Below, one piece after another: positions 10,341 to 23,600 of a stretch of DNA of 64,000 nt (positions are counted from its first letter, which is position 1; each line of letters begins with the position of its first letter). A model generated the notes under the pieces. It had not been told where the DNA came from. It saw nothing but the letters and a program-made list of their open reading frames with translations, and did no database searches. The DNA is from Lamellibrachia columna. Lineage: Eukaryota; Annelida; Polychaeta; Sabellida; Siboglinidae. The position numbers were made by a program, and so were the translations under genes. The stretch is taken from positions 30,946,036 to 31,010,035 of the forward strand of contig OY759273.1 of the NCBI GenBank assembly GCA_963662155.1, in the 5' to 3' direction.

Positions 10341-12507
10341 CTAATGTGTACATGTTCTTTTATGTTCATATATATATGCATGACATACACATTACATTGT
10401 ATTGGGCTTTATATTTATTTAATGTTGCTAGAATTTGAAAAGGTTGATTTTGTAAGGACAAATTAAGGAATTTAAAAGTTAATCTAGTAAATTCATTGAA
10501 ATTCCTATTTACATTTGCTGATCTTCCCTTTAAAAATCCTGTTTCTTTCTGTTATTAAAATTTGTGTAAAAAATAAATGGACACAGTTTGGAAATGCTGT
10601 GACAAAAAAAGTGACGGGTGCATTAAAAAATGAGTGAAAGATGTTTTTCAAATTGTGAAAGGGTTTCGAGACCACTGAAAACGGGTGTATTTTGTGTAGA
10701 AAAAAAAATGGTCTAACAATTTACTGTGAGGTCTCAAATTGTCGATAAAGGGGACTTATAGTTTTACCTGTTTACTAACATGGGTGCACATGGTACCCAT
10801 GGATCATGGGAGTGACCCCCAGGATCTGCCCAATGATCCTCGTGGACATGTTGATCTAAATCTCTCATTCTGATATGAGTTTCGTGGTTGTAGGCGCTTG
10901 AATGTAGACAGTGAATGGTTTGTTTTACAAACAAAGTACACAACTATACAAAAGTTGCAGTCATGTAACTCTTGTTACATAAAGTAGGAGTAGCTAGGTC
11001 TCTTTTAGGGATCAGTCATTAGCTATGTCAATATTGACTGGCAAATTTATTGGAGTAAGGGATCGTTTCAAAACATCAATGTTCAACAATACATAAATTG
11101 GTTGATACCGTCTGGCACCAATCAGATATGATGAAGGAATGAGTGATGCCCGAAGAGTAGAATTGTAAGTATAATGTTATGTAAATAACTGCAGGTGATG
11201 AAATGTGATATTTTTAGGGAGATGTCGAAAAGATATTGACTATTACAATTAACTAATAGATTTGTGTTCAAACTTATACATTTATTTATAATTATCACCT
11301 TGGAACATTCCGCTTGTTCAACAAGCTATATAACAAAGGTTTATGGGGTTTGTATACATGTTTTATTGTATATATGTGTATGTATCCCAATTTCTGCAAT
11401 AATTCACAAAATAACTTAATTTTCAATGGCCCCTTATATATATTGGGCACTCAGTATGTAAGCACTGTGAATTTGTGGGTGTACATGGGTAGCTTATCCA
11501 CCACACATATTGACAATCTGACACTACAACTACTTCAATTGAACTTAAGCTTCACCAATACACTTGAAATCTGCATTCCATATACATATTCCATATATGT
11601 AAACACTCCTATGCTAAGAGGCCAGTGACCTAAGATCCTCTAGTACTCCTACCAGGGCCATTATAAAACCTACAAACAAGTATACCTGATCACATTTCCT
11701 CTTGACTCAGTCTAATCTCTAGCAAAGGGGTGTCAGCTTGACACATCTCCAAAACCCATGTTAGGAAAACTACAAATTATATTGCATCACGTGTGATACA
11801 GTGGTGATGAATTTGCATTAATGTTAACTAATAGAAACACTTGCATTTAAAAACAATGGTATCTGTTAGACCTCCCAGTCCCCCCTCCCCCCCCCCGGAG
11901 CAATGGACCAGCCCACTGGAGTGCAGCCTATACTTTGAGGATTATCCCACTTGACTGAAGGGGAACACAACTGCTGAGTAAGAAGGAATCCAAGCTAAAA
12001 TAGCTACACATGTGTTCAGTTCTTCTTGTCTCTTCCTAGTGTCTTCACAAGTGACAAATTACACCTATGGTGCATCCTTCCAGCACTTTATGGACAGAGG
12101 CAGTATCAGCTGATCTCTGCAGCTGCTAATCTCTGTGCCAGGGGATTATCTCTTGCACTCTTGAGTCTGATCTGGGTGAGTTGATTTATTTTATTCAACA
12201 TCTTGTGGGATGCAAGTTGTTTGTCCTGTGTTTGTCTTGTTGTTGTTCTCTAAATCATTCATTAAATCACTCCTGGTCACAAATTCAATTAAACGCTAGT
12301 GAAACACAATCACGGCGTATACATATGTGTATACGTGACACATTTTGACCAGTGGTGTTTGATTTTAACATCCAACAGTGATACAACACATATGACAACT
12401 AGACATTGCCAGTGGGGAATATAGCACATCACTATATCACAACGATGATTCCCATATATTTCCCAAACCCAATATTTGTGGTACAACTTGAGGCAGGGTG
12501 TCAGGTT

Positions 12508-13803
12508 TAATACACTCACCCCATCGATCCATACACCAAATCACCCACTAAGACAGGGAATCAGTTGAATCCCCACCCCATTGAACCCCCCACTGAGACA
12601 GGGAATCAGTTGAATCCCCACCCCATCAAACCCTCACCAAGACAGGGAATCAGTTGAATCCCCACCCCATTGAACCCTCACCGAGACAGGGAATCAGTTG
12701 AATCCCCACCCCATTGAACCCTCACCGAGACAGGGAATCAGTTGAATCCCCACCCCATTGAACCCCCCACTGAGACAGGGAATCAGTTAAAATTGAATCC
12801 CCACCCCATCAAACCTTCACCAAGACAGGGAATCAGTTGAATCCCCACCCCATCAAACCCTCACCAAGACAGGGAATCAGTTGAATCCCCACCCCATTGA
12901 ACCCCCCACCGAGACAGGGAATCAGTTGAATCCCCACCCCATTGAACCCCCCCACCGAGACAGGGAATCAGTTGAATCCCCACCCCATCGAACCCTCACC
13001 GAGACAGGGAATCAGTTGAATCCCCACCCCATTGAACCCTCACTGAGACAGGGAATCAGTTGAATCCCCACCCCATTGAACCCTCACCGAGACAGGGAAT
13101 CAGTTGAATCCCCACCCCATTGAACCCTCACCGAGACAGGGAATCAGTTGAATCCCCACCCCATTGAACCCCCCACTGAGACAGGGAATCAGTTGAATCC
13201 CCACCCCATTGAACCCTCACCGAGACAGGGAATTAGTTGAATCCCCACCCCATCGAACCCTCACTGAGACAGGGAATCAGTTGAATCCCCACCCCATCAA
13301 ACCATCACCAAGACAGGGAATTAGTTGAATCCCCACCCCATTGAACCCTCACTGAGACAGGGAATCAGTTGAATCCCCACCCCATTGAACCCTCACTGAG
13401 ACAGAGAATCAGTTGAATCCCCACCCCATCAAACCCTCACCGAGACAGGGAATCAGTTGAATCCCCACCCCATTGAACCCTCACCGAGACAGGGAATTAG
13501 TTGAATCCCCACCCCATCGAACCCTCACTGAGACAGGGAATCAGTTGAATCCCCACCCCATTGAAACCTCACTGAGACAGAGAATCAGTTGAATCCCCAC
13601 CCCATTGAACCCTCACTGAGACAGAGAATCAGTTGAATCCCCACCCCATCGAACCCTCACTGAGACAGAGAATCAGTTGAATCCCCACCCCATTGAACCC
13701 TCACTGAGACAGAGAATCAGTTGAATCCCCACCCCATTGAACCCTCACTGAGACAGAGAATCAGTTGAATCCCCACCCCATCGAACCCTCACTGAGACAG
13801 GGA
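12508..13803. repeat. 44-bp minisatellite, about 29 units
   Basis: Unit gaatcagttgaatccccacc followed by ccattgaaccctcaccgaga and cagg. Units differ mainly at ttgaa/tcgaa/tcaaa and accgag/actgag/accaag. One unit near 12786 has a small aaattga insertion. A 44-bp unit is not a multiple of three, so the short open frames inside are not genes. Confidence 0.95.
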
Positions 13804-14159
13804 TACATGGTCTTGATATCCATGAGTGTTGAGAAGCCAGTCTCGCAAAGGCACGATGTGAAGGAAACCCGACTGCCCGTTTTGATAAGACCGGGATTTC
13901 AGCCACCCTCTGTACATAAGCTGTTTGAATCTAATAAATCAGCAGACACTATATTACAAAATATATAATTAATTTTTACATATAGATTATAGAAGCTTTG
14001 CTCTGCAAAGAAATCGAGGAATGGATACGTAACAACTAAATATTTTTTCCAGGGGGTAGGGTTCCATAAAAGTTGGAAAACCCCTGAACTAGAATACCGG
14101 TATACCCATAATGTCTCCAGGGACACATGACCTGGACTCCCTATATACTGCTAGATGAC

Positions 14160-14275
14160 CAGAGCAAAGCTCAAGTCTATCCAATGTCTAACCACATACA
14201 GGATTTGAACCATAGTCACTTGTTTGTGAAGCAGGCCAAGCATTGACCCTTGACCCAGGGGGGCATTCAATTTGT
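14160..14275 (-). repeat. Possible tRNA-derived SINE, decayed
   Basis: Minus strand carries a B-box-like ggttcaaatcc preceded by a tRNA-like stretch (tgcttggcctgcttcacaaa). No cloverleaf that would make a functional tRNA. Confidence 0.35.
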
Positions 14276-15405
14276 CACACAAATAGTTGAGACTTAGAAG
14301 TGGCAACAAAACAAACTACCCTTTCTGGGAATGATTTTGAATAAACAAAATCTTATTTGAAATTACAGATGTACATCCAAATTTGTAGAAAGTTACTCTT
14401 ACAAGTCACGTTAACATGTGTGTGCATGGTTGGAATAACAAGATGTTGATAAGATCAAGTCTCGTTTATCCGTTCCTTGATAATCCGTTTTCTTCAGTAA
14501 TCCACACATTTTTGTGGGAACAATCTCAACACACTGTAAATGACTTAATTATTCAGTGATTCACTAATCCTCGTGCTGTCAATAATCCAGCCAATACACC
14601 AGCAGTTTCAGACTTGCTACATGTAGTTTTGCTTTTCCATCAAACATCAGGTTATGTTATCATGGTTGCAAAGTCTGTCCAAATGAGGAATGATACGTTG
14701 ATGTTCAACTGGTGTAGAATAATTGAGTACAGACGTGAAGCATTCCACAGGTTGATCGGATTTAGCAAACAGCTGGAAGAGCTACATTTAACAAGTGCCT
14801 TGCACACTTGCAAGTCCTGTTTCGTAATGAGAGCCAGATGTGTTATTTTGGGTTTACAGAAACCAGCAAGAAATGTATGAATGTTGTAAGTTGAAGCTAT
14901 GAAAATGTATTGTCTTGATGAGGTCAATGCAATAATAATAGTAGTAATAGTAATTCATTTCAGATTAAAATCCATGTTTACAGTTAGAAAATACATAGTG
15001 TTTACATACATGTATTGTTGACCTGAACGTTACAGAATACACTAAGCAAATTCTGTCAAGATTCCTGATTAATTATTTGTGATGTCGCCAAATTGTACAG
15101 ACAACGACAGGTCGGCTCCAGTCATCTATAGTTCTTCATTGTGGTCTTATTTGTTAAGCCTAGAGAAACTATATAAAAATTAAAAATCCCAACACTGCCA
15201 TTTCACTGCATGAGGCATGAGGCTCATTAATGCATGTCGTATCAACTGTCAACCTTACTCAGGCATGACCCTCCAAAACAGGGTTGTTGTTGTCTTGTTG
15301 ACTGTGGGACCATGTCTGGCCAATCTGGGACAGTCCCCCTACTCCTGACCACACGTGACCCCTGTCTCTTGGGTAAAATTTTATATTTAAACAACTTAGT
15401 TATCA

Positions 15406-15410
<5 letters not shown>

Positions 15411-15482
<72 letters not shown>
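15411..15482. repeat. (TA)n microsatellite
   Basis: Pure alternating TA run of about 70 bases. Confidence 0.98.
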
Positions 15483-15484
<2 letters not shown>

Positions 15485-15490
15485 ATATAT

Positions 15491-15605
15491 ATTCTGAGGA
15501 AACTGTGCCATGCATGGTCTTGCACATTTTTAATAATTAGATTTTAACACACAACTATTAAATGGTAATATTTATTATATATGTTTATTATTATACTAAT
15601 TTATT
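15491..15605 (+). repeat. 115-bp duplicated segment, copy 1
   Basis: attctgaggaaactgtgcca through the run ending ttattatactaatttat recurs almost perfectly at 17335-17449, 1.84 kb away in the same orientation (one clear mismatch, ttaataatt against ttcataatt). Confidence 0.9.
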
Positions 15606-15706
15606 AAGGTGTCATACTCAGCTGGCAGATTTTAGATTGTAAAATGGAATAGATATTATACTGATAACTAATAGATATTATACTGATAACTAAGTTGTTT
15701 AAATAT

Positions 15707-15711
<5 letters not shown>

Positions 15712-15799
<88 letters not shown>
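15712..15799. repeat. (TA)n microsatellite
   Basis: Pure TA run of nearly 90 bases. Confidence 0.98.
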
Positions 15800-15801
<2 letters not shown>

Positions 15802-15999
15802 GACAAGCAACCTACACAGTAAATTCAATTAACCATAAGAGAAATAGTTATAAGAATAATAACTAGTTCCAAGTGGACAAGGAATAATATGATATGAACA
15901 TTGCAAAATATCAGAGGGCATGACATTTCTATTTTTGTCATAGTATTTGTCTGTTTTATTTTGTTTACAAACATGCATCCACAGCCAGGGTTAAGTGGG

Positions 16000-16120
16000 G
16001 TGGAGTTGCCTGCTGTGTTGTGAACTCTCTATTGAGAAGACAGAGGTTCAAATTCACGCTCTGGCATTTCAATGCTTGGGCAGTTTCGTACAGGTGATAA
16101 CTTTTAACCTGGGCAAACGT
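16000..16120 (+). repeat. Possible tRNA-derived SINE
   Basis: tRNA-like order: gtggggtggagttgcctgct, then aggttcaaattcacgctctg, resembling A and B boxes. Divergent; no functional tRNA fold expected. Confidence 0.3.
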
Positions 16121-16209
16121 TTGTGAGTTCTTACAGTTGGATGGTATAGGCATGCACCTGTGTAGACGGGGTGATTTGAGAGATCTAGCAAAATTACCAT
16201 CTAAAGCAT

Positions 16210-16360
16210 CAGTTATAAGCTATTGGCTTATCAAGAGTCCAACAGTTTATCATTTTTAATCTGTAACAAAATTGCCTTTGTCAAATATGTGTCATTTCTG
16301 TTTTTAAACATTACACAATCAATATATAATTTATTCCATTCATTTATTGCGCTATAGTAC
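16210..16360 (-). mobile_element. Decayed 3' end of the CR1-like LINE family
   Basis: Matches the 3' region of the LINE at 1781-3050: attggcttatc-agagtccaac, tatgtgtca, gtttttaaacat, tacacaatc, then ttccattcatttattg. About 150 bases remain, diverged with gaps. Confidence 0.7.
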
Positions 16361-16540
16361 TTTCTGGAAACTGGTGGAGATGTGGCTGAAGTCTTGGTTA
16401 ACAGTGTGTAAGGTGATAGGTTCAGTCACTCCATCAAAACAACCCCACAGGCTAGGCTGGGGGTAGCTATAAAGTCTAGCTTCCTTGTACCCTGTTACTG
16501 TTAGAACTGTGCCAGTCTGGTACAGCACCCCATGCATGTC
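16360..16540 (+). repeat. Possible tRNA-derived SINE
   Basis: Has gatgtggctgaagtcttggt (A-box-like) followed about 30 bases on by gataggttcagtcactcc (B-box-like) and an unrelated body. The layout is that of a tRNA-derived SINE. Confidence 0.4.
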
Positions 16541-16663
16541 CTTTGGCCTGTCAGTTGCCTTCTGGGGGGGTCACTTTCAGTACTGAGGGTGTCACTCTCA
16601 GTCCGTGGGGTGGTCACTCACTGTGTCAAATACAATAGTTAGTGCTGAACCAACATTTTAAGG

Positions 16664-16870
16664 CACGAACTGTGATCCTGAATTACGTGTTTATGTTGCA
16701 TGTTGAAGAGCAAGGTTGATATTCATAAATAGTGAAACAGTCAAATTGTGGTTAGTTATAACACATTTGTGGGGTCAAGATGATGGAATAGATATTATAA
16801 CACGATTTTACAATAAAAATCATCAGAATTTGTACATGATCTGATTTATGAATTGAAATGTAATGCTTTT
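16664..16870 (+). repeat. Dispersed repeat C, copy 3
   Basis: Has acagtcaaattgtggtt, gatgatggaatagatatta and acgattttacaataaaaat, aligning with the second half of the copy at 10155-10340. Confidence 0.4.
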
Positions 16871-17019
16871 CTAGATTTTCTTAATATGCATTTTGGAATG
16901 AAGTTGACATTGCATTATGTTTTCATAAAATATTTTATAATAATAATAATAATATTACAATAATAATGTGTTATGTTAACATATTTGTAAAATTACTATA
17001 AATTAATATCGTCTAACAG

Positions 17020-17100
17020 TACCTGGACATTTTGCCAAAGGACACTTTGCCAATGGACATTTTGTCAAATTACTTTTTGCCAACAGAAGATTCATCGGAA
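17020..17100. repeat. Short imperfect tandem repeat
   Basis: Four near copies of ggacattttgccaa(a/t) within 70 bases. Confidence 0.7.
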
Positions 17101-17143
17101 AAGTCCCGGGTCCTCTTAGGGCAGGTCCCTCAGCTAGGGTTGT

Positions 17144-17827
17144 ACCCTGGTGCACAGAAATAAAGTAACTGGAAACAGTCACCAAAAAAGTCACAGTTTT
17201 GGCTATGAAAAAAGTCACAAGGAAACAAAGTCACAACATTGTTTTAATCAAATACTATATACAGTATTATCTTGCACTTTTCACTGATACTAGAGGACAT
17301 TAAAGTTTGATAATTAATATAATTGATGATGAATATTCTGAGGAAACTGTGCCATGCATGGTCTTGCACATTTTTCATAATTAGATTTTAACACACAACT
17401 ATTAAATGGTAATATTTATTATATATGTTTATTATTATACTAATTTATACTATATACTTTATACTAATTTATGTAACCTGTTTTATTAAATAGGCATTGC
17501 ACTGGCTAACCCCCCCCCCCAGCCATCCACACCCTCTGACTTAGAGGGGGGTTTAGCAACCAACAACCCAGTCAGCTTTGAAGTGTCACTAAGAAAACAG
17601 TAAAGTGAAGTGTCACTAAGAAAACAGTAAAGGTGGCCAAACACTGTTGTTATCTGTAATTGTGTCAATATATAGTTTGTTTTGTATTTCAACTTATGTT
17701 GTAAATACAAATAATTATACAGGGATGAACAAACATTTAATGTGACTTTTCTGCGACTTTATTTCCTGCAACTTTTTTCCATGACTTTTCCTGTGGCTTT
17801 ATTTCCAACACTCTATTTCCCCAGGGT
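17144..17827. mobile_element. Fold-back / MITE-like element with long inverted arms
   Basis: Left arm (accctggtgcacagaaataa, then runs of aagtcac) is roughly the reverse complement of the right arm (gtgact/gactttatttcc runs ending ctatttccccagggt). The interior holds the second copy of the 115-bp segment. Arms are imperfect; no coding capacity. Confidence 0.5.
17335..17449 (+). repeat. 115-bp duplicated segment, copy 2
   Basis: Second copy of 15491-15605, here inside the fold-back element. Confidence 0.9.
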
Positions 17828-19328
17828 GAGTCTCCACTTCAAATTTCTGGTGTCTTGCTAACAAGCCAAAACATGGAGTGCCCCCCCCCCCCCAGTCAGT
17901 GGGGAATGACCTTTTTGCATTTGTGTCCCTGCCCAATCCATGTGAGGTTTGTCAACAGTGGTGGCAGTGATGCCCTGACAGCTGTGGTCTTGACTTACAA
18001 GACTAGGCCATGTACCAGTACAACTATACTGTAGTCAACTATAGCCTTTGGACTTTTGGACACAACATCTGCTTGAACTTTTTGTAAATGTCAAATGAAT
18101 TTTATTTTTAATACCTGTTTATAATATTGACATTTGTTTATGAAACTCAATGTTATCTATATTTACTGAAATAGTGCATCTGTGAGTGCATCTGCCCTCC
18201 AGAATATTTGGCCTAGTGTAAATTATATTTGTATAAAATAATTATCAGTAACAGATATACATTACATGTATACCCGTTTTTAAGGCCTCTCGTATGGGTA
18301 AATTGCCCGTACATAATCCTGCTCTGTATGTATAAGATTTATGTATAATATATACTGGCTAAGAAAATTTAAGAAAAAGTCAGGTTTTGCCTGTATAACA
18401 TTCCGCAGTGCCCATACGAGCTGGACCTTAAAATAACACTGATATCTATAAAGTACAATGACCTAATTCCATTTGCAGACCCAGAAACTGCTGGGAAGAC
18501 AGTTCCTGCTACCAGTGTCAGGTGTTTACGGTTACTCCTAACCTCCTTCATGCTCAGGTTAAATCTCCACAATAAATTAATATTTTCTTGATAACTACCG
18601 TCGATTAGGTTAGGATTTCAGTTAGGGCTACATTGACAGATGTTTGGCTCCTAAACTAAGGCATACTGTTACTATTATTATTATTACTAATGTTTATACA
18701 AAACATACATGCAATCATTAAAATAATAAATAAATAATATTATTGTTAAAATAAAAAATAGAGTATTCGATTAATAAAACATAACTATAGCAGGTAAATA
18801 AATAAATTATAATAAATAAATAACTGAAATACAAAATGCAAATAGAAAATGTTGAAAACAAACGGAAATGTGATACGAGCTAATTTGGTAAGATCTTGGA
18901 AATTATAACTAGGTCTTGGAAACTATTTCTTACAAACCCACCTTTACTTTACTAGATTTCTCCATAACAAATTGTGTACATATGTACTAGGTTTCTCCTT
19001 TTTAATTTGCGTTACCAACATTGCATTGGCATTATGTTGTCATCCACTGTAATAACCTTACAGGCTCTGGGTGTTACTCCTACAGGAACTTATCAAACAA
19101 GTAATTCTCCAATACGGACCTGGCACACGTATCAAAATCTATCACTCTGTAGTGTGGCCCACTGTTGGTGCTTTCTCTTGTCAATAGTCTCAAGTATATC
19201 TAAGTACAGGTTGTGCCTAATATAATCAAAGTACACATTGCTTAGAGTGAGAGAACTTCACTGAAGTAGGTCTCTCTGTTTCCAGCAACTAGAGTGCTGA
19301 CCTCTAAGTCAAGCATTTATTTGTCGAA

Positions 19329-20029
19329 AGACCTCTTACACAACCCCTTACTCACCCCCCTTAAATGACCCCTTACACAACCTCTTACACAAACCTCTTA
19401 CACAACCTCTTACTCACCCCCTTAAATGACCCCTTACACAACCTCTTACACAAACCTCTTACATAACCCCTTACTCACCCCCCTTAAATGACCCCTTACA
19501 CAACCTCTTACACAAACCTCTTACACAACCCCTTACTCACCCCCCTTAAATGACCCCTTACACAACCTCTTACACAACCCCTTACTCACCCCCTTAAATG
19601 ACCCCTTACACAACCTCTTACACAAACCTCTTACACAACCCCTTACTCACCCCCCTTAAATGACCCCTTACACAACCTCTTACACAACCCCTTACTCACC
19701 CCCCTTAAATGACCCCTTACACAACCTCTTACACAAACCTCTTACACAACCCCTTGCTCACCCCCCTTAAATGACCCCTTACACAACCTCTTACACAACC
19801 GCTTACTCACCCCCCTTAAATGACCCCTTACACAAACCTCTTACACAACCCCTTACTCACCCCCCTTAAATGACCCCTTACACAAACCTCTTACACAACC
19901 GCTTACTCACCCCCTTAAATGACCCCTTACACAACCTCTTACACAAACCTCTTACACGACCCCTTACTCACCCCTCTTAAATGACTCTTTACACAAACTC
20001 TTACACAAACCTCTTACATGACCCCTTGC
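19329..20029. repeat. Composite minisatellite, about 61-bp unit
   Basis: Unit made of ccccttacacaacctcttac, acaaacctcttacacaac and cccttactcacc...ttaaatga. It contains shorter 10-11 bp sub-repeats (ctcttacacaa), so unit length varies by skipped sub-repeats. One strand is almost purine-free. Confidence 0.95.
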
Positions 20030-20615
20030 AAATATAAAAAAAATCACCGCAGATGGCAGTAGTAGTTCTTGCCAATTAGGTAGTATAATTATTTTGTAAG
20101 CAGGTAAGAGCTGACATTTTTTTAATGAAAATTACAATGCAAAATTCAACCTAATATAGTTGCATATAAGACAGTTTCTTTAAAAAATCTAGCATAGTTG
20201 CTATGCAGCATTATAAATTAAGCTAACAACAAACTACATAAGAAGACCCCAATTCGTCAAAAGAAGAACATGATTCTAACATTTTATGACACATCTAGAA
20301 CAAGATTTTTCTTCAGGTTAGAAGGATATATGTATACAGCATACTAAGGTAGTGGGGGTAGGGTGATAGCCATCTTCAGCACATACATTTTGCCACCCCA
20401 TCTGAATTGCTTAATTTCATTCATACGTTGCTACTGAGATGCTGTCATCGGTGCACGATCCTTATTTAAATTATAGATCCTAAATGCTTGAGTAAAAGTG
20501 GATAATAAGAACTGTGATATTGACCCAGATGACTAAGACTTTCGGGATAGTTCGGTTACTTTTTCAAGATAATTAAAACTGTTTATTTTACAGATTTGCC
20601 GGACGGACAAAGATC

Positions 20616-20694
20616 ATGATGTTGAACATTATCTTCACCTATTGGTTCACCAGTAGATGCTGGACATTGCCACTGCTTGGACTGTGTTATTGTC
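20616..20694 (+). CDS. PTPR exon 1 (signal peptide)
   Basis: Two adjacent Met codons at 20616 and 20619, followed by a hydrophobic run (LNIIFTYWF...LPLLGLCYC). The donor gtaagt follows 20694 in phase 1. An acceptor (tttattttacag) just before at about 20593 implies at least one upstream non-coding exon, not located here. Confidence 0.75.
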
Positions 20695-23600
20695 GTAAGT
20701 GTGCGGAAACTGAAATAGTAGTGTTTTAATTATATACATGAAGGGGCTTCAATGGCAGAAGTTGTTAGCATCATTTTAGGACATTGATACAACTTTGGCA
20801 TTTAGTGCAACATGTTACTTTTCTGTTCAGACAGAATGCTATGATTCGTTCCTTTTGAAAGTATATTTTTTAAATATGGTGTTTAAATTGTTTTTTATTT
20901 TGATGATTGTTTTCAAGATACTATTTAAGGCGTACAATGTGTGAAAGTTGCTGCAGAAGGGAAGAGTAAAAATTGCTTGAAATACGTAAATAAAGTGTAA
21001 GCTGTGTTTGGCTTACGTTATTGTTGATATTCTGCAGATATATGCGTGTGCTGTATTCTCATGGCTGCATGTTTATCTTTCAGTGTGCTGCCATGAAGGC
21101 CTTGCTGCAACTGTGTCAGTTCAGCAGGCAACTCCAGTGGCAGAACTAAACAAACAGTCTCGCACAGAAACCTGGCAAACCAATCAAAGTTTGCCAGAAG
21201 GAATGGACTCAGTCTTTTCCAAACCCAACATTTCCCAGCTTCATGGCAGTTTAGATATCTACAACAACCACACACAGACACAGAGGTCAACGTTGACAAC
21301 TACCTCAGCAAAGTCAACAGTGTCATCACAGTCACCACTTGCAAGTGAAGAATTTAGTTCACCTTCTCAGGTAGATGAGACACTCAGAAGTGACACTGTC
21401 AGCGTCTCTAAATCTCAAGTAGAAACATTGACATCATTTGATGACAAACTGTTCATAAATGTTTCATCTCCAACAAATGTGTCTTCTACAGGTATTCCAT
21501 CAGTCACACATGTTGTGTCCACAACAGTTGTGTCAGCATCAAATGTAGTTTCAACACCAAATGTTGCTTCAGTAACAAATGTGTCAACAACAAATGTTGC
21601 TTCAGTAACAAATGTGTCAACAACCAATGTTACTTCAGTATCAAATGTGTCAACAACAAATGTTGCTTCAGTAGCAAATGTGTCAACAACAAATGTTGCA
21701 GCAAACACAACTTTTGAGTCAACCACTAATGTTGTGTCATTCCCAAATGTGTCATCAACAAATATTGTTTCAAACTCAAACGTGTCAATGTCAAATGCGT
21801 CATTAACAGATATGGTATCATCCTCAAATGACCACTGGCTGAGAGGTTCTGTTACGCCAAGTTTAACATCACAACTTAGCGTTGATGACAATGATACAGT
21901 GACCTTGAATCCGATGTCAGTGTTAGATACACAAGGTTTGGTAACAGAAACTGATAATGAAGACGTATCTCCAGAGGCCAGGCCAACTTCAAAGCGTGAA
22001 CATCCTGTAGGAAATGGTGCACTAAGTCCATTTTCAGCTGTAACATCTACAGCAGTAACATCTACGGCTGTAACAGGAAACACAACAACAACACCATTAC
22101 AAACAGTTGAATCTCATTCACCTGCGGAAGTTTTGACTTCACCACCTTCAAATGTCTTAGTGACATCAATAAAAATTGAAATAGCTACCTCAGTTGCCAT
22201 AGCAATGACCTCCTCAACTTCACAAGCTGTATTCCACCCTGACATTGATGTGCCCTCTCGGTCTACGGCAGTACCTGTAACCATGGATGCCAATGCCATT
22301 ACCACGGAAACAGAGATTTCACTAGCTAATACATTATCAATGGAAACTACAACGCAAGGAATGACAACGCCATACACTACGAGATCAACAGTGCTGACAT
22401 CTAGGAAACCACCAACGACTATTTCGATATTGGACAAATTCACAAAACATCCGAAAACAAGACTACAAATTAAGATTGCTGACACTGAGCCGCCCCGGGT
22501 TGCTGCTGCGCCACCTGAGAAACCATTGTCATCCACGAAATACCCAGCGAAGAACCCCGATGGACCCCCCATGAAGCAGACCATGCCTACTGTTGCCATG
22601 ACAACGCCATCACCAACTCCAAAGTTACTACTGCTCTATGTGACGCTTGTAATGAAAACTTCCTGGAGTGAATTCTGTACAAACTTTCAAGAATTTCAGA
22701 CAATCATCGCAAAGTTATTGGTGATTAAAAACAGGAACATCTCTGCAAACCAGGTTAGGCTATTGGAGAGTGACCAATGTGCAAGAAGAACTGCCCGCAG
22801 TGTCCAGATAACCGTTGGGGTGTACATAGTCAACCCTAAAGGGGTGTATGACTTTGATATGAACAATGCCCTGGCCAAGCAGATGCAAGATGATCAGATT
22901 CGGCGTCTGACAGGGACAATGTTTGAAAATAAGGTGAGGAATACTTCAGCCTTACGGGTGTTTCTGCAAACACAATTATGTTCTTCCCATGAATGAGTAA
23001 AAAAGAAGAAACTTGACAGTGCACAGATAAAGATATGTTTTCTTTATATCAAAATATAAGTTTATTTACTGTTTTGTGAACTGATTGAAGTACAATAAGG
23101 AAAGACAGGTAATGTTTTATTTTGTAATGTTCACAACAGAAACATACCCAGTATATGTGTTGTATGTCTTCTTGGAAGAGTGTTAATTTAAAGTAATGCA
23201 TTTTATTTTAATTTATTTTAATTTAATTTATTTTGTAATGTTCACAACAGAAACATACCCAGTATATGTGTTGTATGTCTTCTTGGAAGAGTGTTAATTT
23301 TAAGTAACACATTTTTTATGAATTGATGGGGATACGTAATCTTACATTATATACACAAACTCAAAATACATGTTTCACACCACACAATTACGTTTTCAGC
23401 CAAAATAGGTCCCACACTTTATGTAAGTAAATTCAGCATGAACAGTTCATGAAAATACCATTTATCATGGAAGATCAACACTTTGACTCTTCTATGTAAT
23501 ATGTTGGTAAATTTTTTAATATTTGTCAACAAAGCAGTTGTTTGACAAATTTCAAAAACCAAGTTGATCATATATGTGAATTTCACCATTTAATATTCCA

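Larger units (their letters stand above)
7781..12500. other. YTHDC2 3' UTR and AT-rich intergenic DNA
   Basis: No convincing coding frame. Contains the candidate poly(A) signals, a short tandem duplication near 8.7 kb, dispersed repeat C copy 2, and a C-rich tract near 11880-11897. The rest shows nothing I can name. Confidence 0.6.
13804..19328. other. Intergenic, repeat-rich, no gene seen
   Basis: Contains SINE-like pieces (14.2, 16.0, 16.4 kb), two long (TA)n tracts, a LINE 3' remnant, a fold-back element, poly-C runs near 17.51 and 17.88 kb, and AT-rich filler with aaataaat runs near 18.7-18.9 kb. Confidence 0.6.

Noticed and set aside
14614..14927. Overlapping 88- and 91-codon frames on opposite strands
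   Set aside because: No domain, no splice signals and no similarity I can name; length is compatible with chance in this composition.
21415..22083. 222-codon minus-strand frame opposite the phosphatase stalk
   Set aside because: It is the shadow of the repeated Ser/Thr codons of the real exon, periodic in the same way, with no domain.
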